A DNA stretch of 64,000 bases from Ruminococcaceae bacterium AB4001 (GTDB lineage: Bacteria > Bacillota > Clostridia > Saccharofermentanales > Saccharofermentanaceae): assembly GCA_000621765.1 (NCBI GenBank), contig JHXJ01000017.1, positions 1 to 64,000 on the forward strand. Reading direction: 5' to 3'. The notes beneath the pieces are model-generated. The model did not search any database. It was not told the DNA's origin and saw only the letters and a list, made by a program, of their open reading frames with translations. This document shows, one piece after another, positions 53,073 through 62,303 of the stretch. Position numbers and translations under genes: made by a program. Position 1 is the stretch's first letter, and each line of letters opens with the position of its first letter.

Positions 53073-53516
53073 ATGTTAACAGATCCTTCAATCGAGAAAC
53101 TCAAAGAGAAATCTGCAAGCCCTTACGACCTTACGGTTTTGGTAAGTAAGCGTGCCAGAGAACTGACAGACGGCGCTCAGCCCATGATCGACGCTGACGG
53201 TGCTGCAAATGTAGTATCACTCGCATGCCGCGAAGTAGCAGCTGATAAAGTTGTTGCAGTAAAGGGCGATGTTGAGGATGAGGCAGTTATCCCGATCACA
53301 AGAGAAGAGAAGATCAGAAGAAGAGAAGAAGCCGAGAACAAGAGAAAGATGCTCGAGGAAGAGAGAGCTGAGAGAATGTCTGTTGCAGGCGGCCTCAACT
53401 CCAAAGGTCTGGACGATCTCATCGATGCAATTGCAGGCGGTGCTTCTTCCGACGAGGAAGAGGAAGTCGTTTACGATGAAGGCGTTGATGACGACTCTGC
53501 AGATGACGAAGAATAA
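53073..53516 (+). CDS. rpoZ: RNA polymerase omega subunit with extended tail
   Basis: The first ~70 residues match omega ([24 protein letters not shown] and the following helix). At 147 residues the protein is about twice the usual length: a charged coiled-coil-like segment ([26 protein letters not shown]) and a very acidic C-terminus ([23 protein letters not shown]) follow. Position after gmk supports the call. The tail's role is unknown. Confidence 0.88.
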   Translation: MLTDPSIEKLKEKSASPYDLTVLVSKRARELTDGAQPMIDADGAANVVSLACREVAADKVVAVKGDVEDEAVIPITREEKIRRREEAENKRKMLEEERAERMSVAGGLNSKGLDDLIDAIAGGASSDEEEEVVYDEGVDDDSADDEE

Positions 53517-53539
53517 TCTCAAGGGAGAATAAGTTTTAT

Positions 53540-54955
53540 ATGGCAGTAGAGAAAACAATGGATAAGATAGTCTCTCTGGCTAAGACCAGAGGATTCGTAT
53601 ATCCTGGTTCAGACATCTACGGCGGTCTCGCAAATTCATGGGACTACGGCCCGTTAGGTGTTCAGCTTAAGAATAACGTTAAGGCAGCATGGTGGAAGAA
53701 GTTCGTCCAGGAGAGCCCCTACAATGTAGGACTTGATGCTGCGATCATCATGAACCCCAAGACATGGGTCGCTTCAGGCCACGTCGGCGGATTCTCAGAT
53801 CCTCTCATCGACTGCAAACAGTGCAAGGCACGTCAGAGAGCAGATAACCTCGTAGAGGACTGGAACAAAGAGAACGGAATCGAGGACGTACCTGTTGAAG
53901 GTATGAGCCCTGAGGAGATGGTAGCTTACATCAGAGAGAAGAACATTCCCTGTCCTGTATGCGGCGGCCACAACTTCACAGATATCCGTAAGTTCAACCT
54001 CATGTTCAAGACATTCATCGGTGTTACCGAGGATTCCACATCTGAAGTTTACTTAAGACCTGAGACAGCCCAGGGTATCTTCGTTAACTTCGCTAACGTT
54101 CAGCGTTCGGCAAGAAAGAAGATCCCGTTCGGTATCTGCCAGATCGGTAAGTCTTTCAGAAACGAGATCACTCCCGGTAACTTCATCTTCCGTACAAGAG
54201 AGTTCGAGCAGATGGAGCTTGAGTTCTTCTGCGAACCCGGCACAGACCTTGAGTGGTTCGATTACTGGAAGACATTCTGCCACGACTGGCTCATCAATCT
54301 CGGTATCAAGGAGTCTGAGCTCCGTACAAGAGATCACGCGAAGGAAGAGCTCGCTTTCTATTCCAGAGCTACGACAGACTTCGAGTTTGCTTTCCCTTTC
54401 ACAGACTGGGGCGAACTCTGGGGTATCGCTGACCGTACGGACTACGACCTCAAGCAGCATATGGAATTCTCCAAGCAGGATCTCTCTTACTTCGATCCCG
54501 CTAAGAACGAGAAGTACATTCCTTATGTTATCGAGCCTTCGCTCGGTGCTGACCGTGTTACACTCGCTTTCCTCTGCTCAGCTTACGACGAAGAAGAGCT
54601 CGAAGGCGGCGATGTCAGAACAGTCATGCACTTCCATCCGTTCCTTGCACCTATCAAGATCGGTGTGCTCCCTCTGTCAGCTAAGCTCACAGACAAGGCT
54701 CAGCCCATCTATGAGAAGCTTTCCAAGAAGTTCATGTGCGAACTCGATGACCGTCAGAGCATCGGTAAGCGCTACAGAAGACAGGACGAGATCGGAACTC
54801 CTTACTGCGTAGTTTATGACTTTGATTCTGAGACAGACGGCTGCGTAACGATCAGAGAAAGAGACTCCATGAAGAATGTCGAGTACGAACCCGGTAACAT
54901 CAGATTCCCGATCGACAAACTTGATGAATTTTTCGCTGACAAGTTCGATTTTTAA
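53540..54955 (+). CDS. glyS: Glycyl-tRNA synthetase, class II homodimeric
   Basis: The single-chain alpha2-type glycyl-tRNA synthetase (GlyQS/GRS1 type), 471 residues. Class II motif 2 ([34 protein letters not shown]), motif 3 ([15 protein letters not shown]) and cysteine pairs CKQCKAR and CPVCGG that probably bind zinc. No T-box leader is present in the 23 nt after rpoZ, so it is likely co-transcribed with rpoZ. Confidence 0.96.
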   Translation: MAVEKTMDKIVSLAKTRGFVYPGSDIYGGLANSWDYGPLGVQLKNNVKAAWWKKFVQESPYNVGLDAAIIMNPKTWVASGHVGGFSDPLIDCKQCKARQRADNLVEDWNKENGIEDVPVEGMSPEEMVAYIREKNIPCPVCGGHNFTDIRKFNLMFKTFIGVTEDSTSEVYLRPETAQGIFVNFANVQRSARKKIPFGICQIGKSFRNEITPGNFIFRTREFEQMELEFFCEPGTDLEWFDYWKTFCHDWLINLGIKESELRTRDHAKEELAFYSRATTDFEFAFPFTDWGELWGIADRTDYDLKQHMEFSKQDLSYFDPAKNEKYIPYVIEPSLGADRVTLAFLCSAYDEEELEGGDVRTVMHFHPFLAPIKIGVLPLSAKLTDKAQPIYEKLSKKFMCELDDRQSIGKRYRRQDEIGTPYCVVYDFDSETDGCVTIRERDSMKNVEYEPGNIRFPIDKLDEFFADKFDF

Positions 54956-55055
54956 TCAGTTATTTCTGATAAAATAATACGACAAGGTTTCAAAGCGGCT
55001 GTCAGGCCAAATGAGAAATAAAAACGATTCTAATAAATGAAAGGCGGATAAAAGA

Positions 55056-57686
55056 ATGACAAAGTACGTTTACCTGTTTACCGAAGGCAACGGAAACATG
55101 CGCGAACTCCTTGGTGGTAAGGGCGCAAACCTCGCTGAGATGACCAACATCGGTCTCCCTGTTCCTCAGGGCTTCACGATCAGCACAGAGGCATGCACCA
55201 AGTACTATGAGGATGGTCGCCAGATCAACGATGAGATCATGGCTCAGGTCATGGAGTACATCGTTAAGCTTGAGGAGATCACCGGCAAGAAGTTCGGCGA
55301 TCTTGAGAACCCGCTCCTTGTTTCCGTTAGATCCGGTGCAAGAGCTTCCATGCCGGGTATGATGGACACGATCCTCAACCTCGGTCTCAACGAGCAGGTT
55401 GTTGACGTTATCGCAACAAAGTCCGGCAACCCCAGATGGGCATGGGACTGCTACAGAAGATTCATCCAGATGTATTCTGACGTAGTTATGGAAGTTGGTA
55501 AGAAGTACTTCGAAGAGCTCATCGACAAGATGAAGGCTGAAAGAGGAGTTAAGCAGGACGTTGAGCTCACAGCTGACGACCTCAAGGAACTCGCTTCACA
55601 GTTCAAGGCTGAGTACAAGGCTAAGATCGGTAATGACTTCCCTACAGACCCTAAGGAACAGCTCATCGGCGCTATCAAGGCCGTATTCAGAAGCTGGGAC
55701 AACCCGAGAGCAAACGTTTACAGAAGAGACAACGATATTCCTTATTCATGGGGTACAGCAGTTAACGTTCAGTCCATGGCTTTCGGTAACATGGGTGACG
55801 ATTGCGGTACAGGCGTTGCTTTCACACGTGACCCTGCTACAGGTGAGAAGGGCCTCTTCGGTGAGTTCCTTACAAACGCTCAGGGTGAGGACGTTGTTGC
55901 AGGCGTTCGTACTCCTATGAAGATCGCTGAGATGGAGCAGAAGTTCCCTGAAGCATTCGCTCAGTTCACACAGGTTTGCGATACACTCGAGAAGCACTAC
56001 AGAGACATGCAGGACATGGAGTTCACAGTTGAGCACGGTAAGCTCTACATGCTCCAGACAAGAAACGGTAAGAGAACAGCTCAGGCTGCCATGAAGATCG
56101 CTTGTGACCTCGTTGACGAAGGCATGAGAACACCTGAAGAAGCAGTTGCTATGATCGATCCCCGTAACCTCGATACACTCCTTCACCCTCAGTTTGATCC
56201 CGCTGCTCTTAAGGCTGCAGAAGCAATCGGTAAGGGCCTTGGCGCTTCTCCGGGAGCTGCTTGCGGTAAGATCGTATTCACAGCTGACGATGCAGTTGCT
56301 TGGCACGACAGAGGAGAGAAGGTAGTCCTCGTAAGACTCGAGACATCTCCTGAAGATATCACAGGTATGAAGGCCGCTGAGGGTATCCTCACAGTACGTG
56401 GCGGTATGACATCACACGCTGCAGTTGTTGCACGTGGTATGGGTGAGTGCTGCGTATCCGGCTGCGGCGACATCGCTATGGACGAAGCTAACAAGAAGTT
56501 CACTCTTGCTGGCAAGACATTCAAGGAAGGCGACATCATCTCCCTCGACGGTTCAACAGGTAAGATCTATGACGGCGCTATCCCTCAGGTTGACGCTGAT
56601 CCCAACAATGGTTATTTCGGTCGCATCATGAAGTGGGCTGACGAGTTCAAGAGACTCGAAGTACGTACAAACGCTGATACACCTAACGATGCCAAGAAGG
56701 CTCGTGAGCTCGGTGCTGAGGGTATCGGTCTCTGCCGTACAGAGCACATGTTCTTCGGTGAAGGCAGAATCGACGCATTCCGTGAGATGATCTGCTCTGA
56801 GACAGTTGAAGAGCGTGAGGCTGCACTCGAGGTTATCCTTCCTATGCAGCAGTCCGACTTCGAAGCTCTCTATGAGGCTCTCGAGGGACATCCTGTTACG
56901 ATCAGATTCCTTGACCCGCCGCTCCACGAATTCGTTCCTACAGAAGAAGACGATATCAAGGCTCTTGCTGACAAGAAGGGCAAGACTGTTGAAGAAATCA
57001 AGACAATGATCTCTTCACTCCACGAGTTCAACCCTATGATGGGTCACAGAGGATGCCGTCTCGCTGTTACATATCCTGAGATCGCTAAGATGCAGACAAG
57101 AGCAGTTATCCGCGCTGCTATCAACGTCAATGCTAAGCATCCCGACTGGAACGTAACACCTGAGATCATGATCCCGCTCGTATGCGAGATCAAGGAGCTC
57201 GTAAACGTTAAGAAGGTCGTAGTTGCAGTTGCTGACGAAGAGATCAAGGCTGCAGGCGTTAATATGTCCTACAAGGTTGGTACAATGATCGAGATCCCGA
57301 GAGCTGCTCTTACAGCTGACGAGATCGCTAAGGAAGCTGAGTTCTTCTGCTTCGGTACAAACGACCTTACACAGATGACATTCGGTTTCTCAAGAGACGA
57401 CGCAGGCAAGTTCCTCACAGCTTACTATGAGTCCAAGATCTTCGAGTCTGATCCGTTCGCTCGTCTCGACCAGAACGGCGTTGGTAAGCTCATGAAGATG
57501 GCTATCGAGAATGGTAAGGCAGTACGTCCTGACCTCCACCTCGGTATCTGCGGCGAGCACGGCGGCGACCCGACATCTGTTGAGTTCTGCGATGAGATCG
57601 GTTTGGACTATGTATCCTGCTCACCTTTCCGTGTACCGATCGCACGTCTTGCTGCTGCACAGGCTGCTATAAAGCACAAGGCTTAA
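55056..57686 (+). CDS. ppdK: Pyruvate, phosphate dikinase
   Basis: PPDK interconverts pyruvate, ATP and Pi with PEP, AMP and PPi, a common glycolytic enzyme in PPi-using anaerobes. The 876-residue protein has the N-terminal ATP-grasp part (LLGGKGANLAEMT, RSGARASMPGMMDT), the phosphohistidine H454 in RGGMTSHAAVVARGMG, and the C-terminal TIM barrel with LCRTEHMF, HEFNPMMGHRGCRL, FGTNDLTQMTFGFSRDD and LGICGEHGGDP. Codon use is strongly biased, suggesting high expression. A TAAAAT box at ~54971 gives it its own promoter candidate. Confidence 0.97.
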   Translation: MTKYVYLFTEGNGNMRELLGGKGANLAEMTNIGLPVPQGFTISTEACTKYYEDGRQINDEIMAQVMEYIVKLEEITGKKFGDLENPLLVSVRSGARASMPGMMDTILNLGLNEQVVDVIATKSGNPRWAWDCYRRFIQMYSDVVMEVGKKYFEELIDKMKAERGVKQDVELTADDLKELASQFKAEYKAKIGNDFPTDPKEQLIGAIKAVFRSWDNPRANVYRRDNDIPYSWGTAVNVQSMAFGNMGDDCGTGVAFTRDPATGEKGLFGEFLTNAQGEDVVAGVRTPMKIAEMEQKFPEAFAQFTQVCDTLEKHYRDMQDMEFTVEHGKLYMLQTRNGKRTAQAAMKIACDLVDEGMRTPEEAVAMIDPRNLDTLLHPQFDPAALKAAEAIGKGLGASPGAACGKIVFTADDAVAWHDRGEKVVLVRLETSPEDITGMKAAEGILTVRGGMTSHAAVVARGMGECCVSGCGDIAMDEANKKFTLAGKTFKEGDIISLDGSTGKIYDGAIPQVDADPNNGYFGRIMKWADEFKRLEVRTNADTPNDAKKARELGAEGIGLCRTEHMFFGEGRIDAFREMICSETVEEREAALEVILPMQQSDFEALYEALEGHPVTIRFLDPPLHEFVPTEEDDIKALADKKGKTVEEIKTMISSLHEFNPMMGHRGCRLAVTYPEIAKMQTRAVIRAAINVNAKHPDWNVTPEIMIPLVCEIKELVNVKKVVVAVADEEIKAAGVNMSYKVGTMIEIPRAALTADEIAKEAEFFCFGTNDLTQMTFGFSRDDAGKFLTAYYESKIFESDPFARLDQNGVGKLMKMAIENGKAVRPDLHLGICGEHGGDPTSVEFCDEIGLDYVSCSPFRVPIARLAAAQAAIKHKA

Positions 57687-57713
57687 TCGATAATTAACTT
57701 TAAGCAATAAAGC

Positions 57714-57752
57714 TGGAGCTATCTCAAAGTAAATGAGGTAGCTCCATTTTTT
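57714..57752 (+). terminator. ppdK terminator
   Basis: TGGAGCTATCTC and GAGGTAGCTCCA form a 12-bp stem with one wobble pair, followed by six T. Confidence 0.92.
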
Positions 57753-57767
57753 ATGGAAACGTGACTG

Positions 57768-57867
57768 AAGTCAAGTTCACGAGGAGCCATGAAGTGGCCT
57801 CTGAAGTTCAGGAGATCAGATCATCCGCCTGCAGTGGTCTCTGAAGTGCAAGAAAGCGTGAACTTGA
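57768..57867 (+). repeat. Degenerate repeats and inverted repeat upstream of the 32-bp array
   Basis: TCAAGTTCACG (57771-57781) and CGTGAACTTGA (57857-57867) are perfect 11-bp inverted repeats. Between them GAAGTGGCCTCTGAAGTTCA (57791) and GCAGTGGTCTCTGAAGTGCA (57831) are direct repeats 40 bp apart. These resemble the GTGGCTCA array that follows. Confidence 0.6.
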
Positions 57868-57870
57868 ATG

Positions 57871-57990
57871 AAGTGGCTCACAAAAATGTAATCTGAGCTG
57901 AAAAGTGGCTCATAAAAATGTAAATCTTGTTGAAAAGTGGCTCATAAAAATGTAAGATTGGAATAAAAGTGGCTCATAAAAATGTTGGTC
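57871..57990 (+). repeat. Four direct repeats with exact 32-bp period
   Basis: Copies of GTGGCTCATAAAAATGTAA start at 57873, 57905, 57937 and 57969 (first copy has C for T; the last loses the final AA). About 11 bp of unrelated sequence separates them. The 350-nt gap between ppdK and the AAA_14 gene contains only the ppdK terminator and these repeats. They may be iterated binding sites, such as a transposon end. Confidence 0.85.
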
Positions 57991-58036
57991 GTCGTTGATT
58001 TCTTTGTTGGAGTGAAGCTGTTGGAGGGCTCTAATT

Positions 58037-59371
58037 ATGTATTTGAAGCGCAAAGCAGATGAATATTTAGAGGCTTGGTATAAGAATCCGGACAGAAAGC
58101 CTCTCATTGTTAAAGGTGCGCGCCAAGTTGGAAAGACTAAAACAATCAGAGAATTTGCCGGCAAACACTACGATAGCATTATAGAAATAAACTTCTTTAC
58201 ACATCCGAATTATAAGGGAATAACTGAAGCGGGATATTCAGTTTCTGATATTGTTAAGATCATAACGAGGATCAATCCTGAGATTAAGATCGTACCAGGT
58301 AAGACGCTTATCTTCTTTGATGAGATTCAGAGTTTTCCTGAAATCACAACATCGCTTAAGTTTTTTAAGGAGGATGGGAGATTTGATGTTATATGTTCGG
58401 GATCACTCTTGGGGGTGAATTATAACAGAATCGACAGTATCAGCGTCGGATATAAGACTGATTATGATATGCGCTCTATGGATTTTGAAGAATTCCTTTG
58501 GGCTAAAGGTTATGGCAATGACGTAATCGGGGAGATGTTAAATCACATGGTTTCCGGAGCGGCATTCACTAGTGTTGAGAATGATCTATATTCTAATCTT
58601 TTCATTGAATTCTGTATGTTAGGCGGTATGCCGGAGATTGTTGCTTCATATATTGAGAAGGAATCTTTTGAAGGCAGTCTCGTTCTTCAAAAGCAACTGC
58701 TTAATGACTATGAGAGTGATATCCGCAAGTATTCAGAGGGATTAGATCAAGCCAGAATTGTAAGTGTTTTCAGGTCTATTCCAGCGCAACTTGCCAAAGA
58801 GAACAAGAAGTTCCAGTTCAGGAAAGTAAGAGAAGGCGGTCGTTCCAAAGACTACATGGGATGCGTAGATTGGCTTAAAGATGCGGGAATTGTAAATGTG
58901 TGCAATTGTCTGTCTTTCCCTGAGCTGCCACTAAAGGGTAACGAAGATCCAAGCAAATTTAAAGTATATATGGCTGATACGGGTCTTTTGGTTGCTTCTG
59001 TTGATCCTGAAGCACAGACTGATCTAAGGGCCAATAAAAATCTAGGTATCTATAAGGGTGCTCTATATGAGAATTTCGCAGCCGAAGCTCTGGTGAAGCA
59101 AGGTTATGATTTATACTATTACAAGCGCGAGAATTCCACTTTGGAAGAGGATTTCTTTGTAAGGTCTGCTGATGATCTAATTCCTGTTGAGATCAAGTCG
59201 GGAAATGATCAGTCGAAGTCAATGAAAGAACTGATCAATAATGATAATTATCCGGATATAAAATACGGCATCAAATTTATATCCGGTAAAATAGGTATTA
59301 CTGATAAGGTGAAAACATTCCCTCACTTCTGTATGTTTTTGTTAAAAAGATATATCGAAGAGACTACATGA
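58037..59371 (+). CDS. AAA_14/DUF4143 ATP-binding protein
   Basis: The 444-residue protein has an N-terminal AAA ATPase with Walker A VKGARQVGKTKT and Walker B TLIFFDEIQSFP, and the sensor-like ICSGSLLG. A middle part (YSNLFIEFCMLGGMPE) and a C-terminal DUF4143 nuclease-like domain (YENFAAEALVKQGYDLYYYKRENSTLEEDFFV, PVEIKSG) follow. The last resembles a restriction endonuclease-like fold with E...D...ExK. The function of these common accessory ATPases is unknown. GGAGGG precedes the ATG. Codons are AT-richer than in the neighbours, which suggests transfer. Confidence 0.88.
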   Translation: MYLKRKADEYLEAWYKNPDRKPLIVKGARQVGKTKTIREFAGKHYDSIIEINFFTHPNYKGITEAGYSVSDIVKIITRINPEIKIVPGKTLIFFDEIQSFPEITTSLKFFKEDGRFDVICSGSLLGVNYNRIDSISVGYKTDYDMRSMDFEEFLWAKGYGNDVIGEMLNHMVSGAAFTSVENDLYSNLFIEFCMLGGMPEIVASYIEKESFEGSLVLQKQLLNDYESDIRKYSEGLDQARIVSVFRSIPAQLAKENKKFQFRKVREGGRSKDYMGCVDWLKDAGIVNVCNCLSFPELPLKGNEDPSKFKVYMADTGLLVASVDPEAQTDLRANKNLGIYKGALYENFAAEALVKQGYDLYYYKRENSTLEEDFFVRSADDLIPVEIKSGNDQSKSMKELINNDNYPDIKYGIKFISGKIGITDKVKTFPHFCMFLLKRYIEETT

Positions 59372-59428
59372 CATAATAGGCAGTAAATTGGCCCTTCAGA
59401 CTGCTGTATATCATCAGTAACTTTGATG

Positions 59429-59456
59429 AACCGGCTCTCTTGCCGGTTTTATTTTG
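59429..59456 (+). terminator. Terminator after the AAA_14 gene
   Basis: AACCGGC and GCCGGTT form a 7-bp stem with a 6-nt loop, followed by TTATTTTG. Confidence 0.85.
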
Positions 59457-59537
59457 TGTGGCCGAAAACCATATTTAGACAATTTCTTCCATTTGTCCTA
59501 AATGTGCAATCTGCTACGTCTAACCCGAAGCGGTTTA

Positions 59538-59546
59538 TGCTATACT
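59538..59546 (+). promoter_or_regulatory. Extended -10 of the ATP synthase operon
   Basis: TG-C-TATACT (hexamer 59541-59546) lies 44 nt before the atpI-like start. The -35 is weak. An imperfect inverted repeat, TTTAGACAA and TTGTCCTAAA (59474-59503), sits upstream and might be an operator. Confidence 0.6.
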
Positions 59547-59590
59547 CCACGAAAGAAAATGGTTGATGGCAGCGGAAGGGAGGGCTGTTT

Positions 59591-60040
59591 TTGAAGATCG
59601 ATCCGACAGTAAAAAAAGAGACAATATATGTATGTGTTGTCACTCTGATACTCAGCATGCTGATGGAATCGGTATTCCTGATCTTAAGGCAGTGGCATCT
59701 TACTGTTCTGTTCGGAAATCTTGTAGGAGCAGGCACAGGCATCCTTAATTTCTTCCTTCTGGGCCTGTCTGTTCAAAAAGCAGTCAAAAACGAGGAAACG
59801 AGGGCAAAAGAGATCCTTCGTGCATCCCATGCCCTGAGATACGCGCTAATGGTTATTCTTGTACTGATAGCCATACTTATCCCGTCCGTATTTAATATGT
59901 GGGCTACACTGATATCCCTGCTTTTTGCGACCATCGCTGTCTATACGAGAGCAATATTCAATAAAGATAAGAAAACCGGTACAGCTTCTGCGCCGGCTGC
60001 TGCAGATAATGCTGATAACGGAGGGGACGGGGAAGAATGA
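59591..60040 (+). CDS. atpI: AtpI-like ATP synthase subunit I
   Basis: A 149-residue protein with four membrane helices in two pairs (~12-35, ~40-58, ~82-100, ~103-122) and a charged Ala/Asp-rich tail. Length, topology and place just before atpB fit AtpI, which helps assemble the c-ring. Sequence identity to AtpI is not evident by eye, so the name rests mainly on context. The start is TTG at 59591, with GGGAGGG 6 nt upstream. It overlaps atpB by 4 nt. Confidence 0.75.
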   Translation: MKIDPTVKKETIYVCVVTLILSMLMESVFLILRQWHLTVLFGNLVGAGTGILNFFLLGLSVQKAVKNEETRAKEILRASHALRYALMVILVLIAILIPSVFNMWATLISLLFATIAVYTRAIFNKDKKTGTASAPAAADNADNGGDGEE

Positions 60041-60942
60041 GCATAGTGTTCCTTATTCTCAGCATCCTCTCGATGGCGGCCGCCATAGCCGTTAAGGTTA
60101 TGTTTGTCCCTGCATCTGACGGTATCGACATATCGGGTGCACATGTATTCTTTACCATCAAAATGCCGATACAGGATCTCCCGATAACTGAAGCACAGGT
60201 CAATTCCTGGTGTGTGATCCTTGCAGTTCTGTTCCTGTGCCTTTTTCTTACGACAGGTCTAAAGACACGTAACATATCCATAAGGCAGATGGTCGCGGAA
60301 TGGATCGTGGAGAAGGTGACAGGTCTTGTAAGGACAAACATGGGAGAATACTTTGAAGGTTTTGCTCCTTTTATAGCCGCGATCTTAGGATTATCAGGTT
60401 TTTCGAGCCTCTCATCGCTTTTGGGACTCTTCCCGCCGACATCCGACATCAATATCATCGCCGGCTGGGCAATACTGGTATTCTTCCTAATCACATACTA
60501 TAAGATGAAGGCCGGCCCCTGGATCTATCTTAAGAGTTTCGGTCAGCCACAGCCTCTCCTGGCTCCTCTTAATATCATCAGTGAGGTTGCCACTCCGATA
60601 TCCATGGCATTCAGACATTACGGAAATGTCTTATCCGGTTCGATAATTTCGGTGCTCATAGCAGTGGGACTCACCAAATTGTCTAACAGCCTGTTCTCAT
60701 TCCTGCCGGGAGCAATTGCCGACTTCCCTTATCTGAGGATCGGTATTCCGGCTGTACTGTCGATTTATTTTGATCTGTTCTCAGGATGTCTCCAGGCGTT
60801 TATCTTCGCCATTCTTACCATGCTGTATGTGGCAGGCGGTTTCCCTGCTGAGGAATATGCCGCAAGGAAAAAGAGAAGACAGGAACGCGCTGCAGCCAAA
60901 GCCGCACGTTCACAGACCGCTGGAAAGCATGCGGATAATTAA
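60037..60942 (+). CDS. atpB: ATP synthase F0 subunit a
   Basis: Subunit a forms the ion half-channels beside the c-ring. The 301-residue protein has about six helices. The family motif with the essential arginine reads ATPISMAFRHYGNVLSGS (usual SLSLRLFGNM). A basic, Ala-rich C-terminal tail (~270-301) is longer than usual. Divergence from common AtpB sequences is notable. It overlaps the atpI-like gene by 4 nt. Confidence 0.93.
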   Translation: MSIVFLILSILSMAAAIAVKVMFVPASDGIDISGAHVFFTIKMPIQDLPITEAQVNSWCVILAVLFLCLFLTTGLKTRNISIRQMVAEWIVEKVTGLVRTNMGEYFEGFAPFIAAILGLSGFSSLSSLLGLFPPTSDINIIAGWAILVFFLITYYKMKAGPWIYLKSFGQPQPLLAPLNIISEVATPISMAFRHYGNVLSGSIISVLIAVGLTKLSNSLFSFLPGAIADFPYLRIGIPAVLSIYFDLFSGCLQAFIFAILTMLYVAGGFPAEEYAARKKRRQERAAAKAARSQTAGKHADN

Positions 60943-61260
<318 letters not shown>

Positions 61261-61275
61261 AACGGAGTCTGACAC

Positions 61276-61779
61276 ATGCAGGATCTGGATATTATTTCAG
61301 TAAATATCTGGCATATAGTCATCTCGCTCGCCAATCTCGTAATACTCTTCCTTATACTCAAAAAGCTTCTTTTCAAGCCTGTAAAGAAGATCGTTGATAA
61401 GAGGCAGAAAGAAATCGAGTCTGAGTATAAAAAGGCTGAGAAGACGCAGGCTGAGGCTGACGCGATAAAGGCTGAATGGGAAGGTAAGATGGCAACAGCG
61501 GAAGCTGAGGCCGATAAGATCATAAGTGATGCAGTCGAACGTGCGGACAGCCGTAACGAGGTCATGCTCTATGAGTCCCGTGAGAAAGCTGATCAGATCA
61601 TCCGTAAGGCAAAGGCCGATATCGAACGTGAGAGGAAAGATGCAAGAGAAACGATCAAGAAAGAGATCGTTGACGTATCTCAGACCCTTTCCGAGCAGAT
61701 CATCGGACGCGAGATCAACATGGATGACCATCGTGACCTGATAGATAAAGCCATTGATAAGATAGGTGAAGAGCAGTGA
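61276..61779 (+). CDS. atpF: ATP synthase F0 subunit b
   Basis: Subunit b is the peripheral stalk that holds F1. The 167-residue protein has one N-terminal helix (~13-34: VISLANLVILFLILKKLLF), then a long, highly charged coiled coil, ending SEQIIGREINMDDHRDLIDKAID. It overlaps atpH by 4 nt. Confidence 0.95.
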   Translation: MQDLDIISVNIWHIVISLANLVILFLILKKLLFKPVKKIVDKRQKEIESEYKKAEKTQAEADAIKAEWEGKMATAEAEADKIISDAVERADSRNEVMLYESREKADQIIRKAKADIERERKDARETIKKEIVDVSQTLSEQIIGREINMDDHRDLIDKAIDKIGEEQ

Positions 61780-62303
61780 CTAATGTAGGAAGAGAATATG
61801 CGATCGCATTATTCGAAGCCGCCTATGAGGACGGTTCACTGGATGCTGTAAGAGAAGATCTTACAGAAATCAGAAAGCTCCTTAAAAAGGAGCCGGATTA
61901 CATCTCTTTCCTGATGAATCCGGGAATCCCCAAGGAAGAGAGGCTCGATTCATTATCCGAAGCTTTCGAGGATAATGTCGAAGACCTTCTGTATTCATTC
62001 CTTGCGGTAATGGCCACAAATAACCATATGAACGAATTCTTCACTGCTGCGAAAGAATTCGAGAGGATGTATGAAGACTATAAGAAGATCAGTTTTGCCG
62101 TTATTACCAGTGCGGTCAAACTGACTGATGAGGAAAAGAGAAAGATCGTGACACGCTTAAGAAAGGTTACCGGCAAAGCCATCTCGCCCATATATAGGGT
62201 CGATGAATCGATCATCGGCGGAATTACCGTAACCTGTGACGGAAAGTTCTTTGACGGAAGCGTTGTCAGGAACCTTAAGAACATAAAGGAAGTGATATCG
62301 TAA
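61776..62303 (+). CDS. atpH: ATP synthase F1 subunit delta
   Basis: Delta links the peripheral stalk to the top of F1. The 175-residue protein has the N-terminal REYAIALFEAA helix bundle and the C-terminal VITSAVKLTDEEKRKIVTRLRKVTGK...VDESIIGGITVTCDGKFFDGSV, the family signature. It ends one base before atpA. Confidence 0.95.
   Translation: MTNVGREYAIALFEAAYEDGSLDAVREDLTEIRKLLKKEPDYISFLMNPGIPKEERLDSLSEAFEDNVEDLLYSFLAVMATNNHMNEFFTAAKEFERMYEDYKKISFAVITSAVKLTDEEKRKIVTRLRKVTGKAISPIYRVDESIIGGITVTCDGKFFDGSVVRNLKNIKEVIS

Noticed and set aside
53517..53539. T-box riboswitch before glyS
   Set aside because: Only 23 nt separate rpoZ and glyS, too short for a T-box; glyS is read from the upstream genes.
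57871..57990. Possible short CRISPR array (regular repeats with spacers)
   Set aside because: The units between repeats are only ~11-13 bp, far shorter than spacers, the repeat is not CRISPR-like and no cas genes are nearby.
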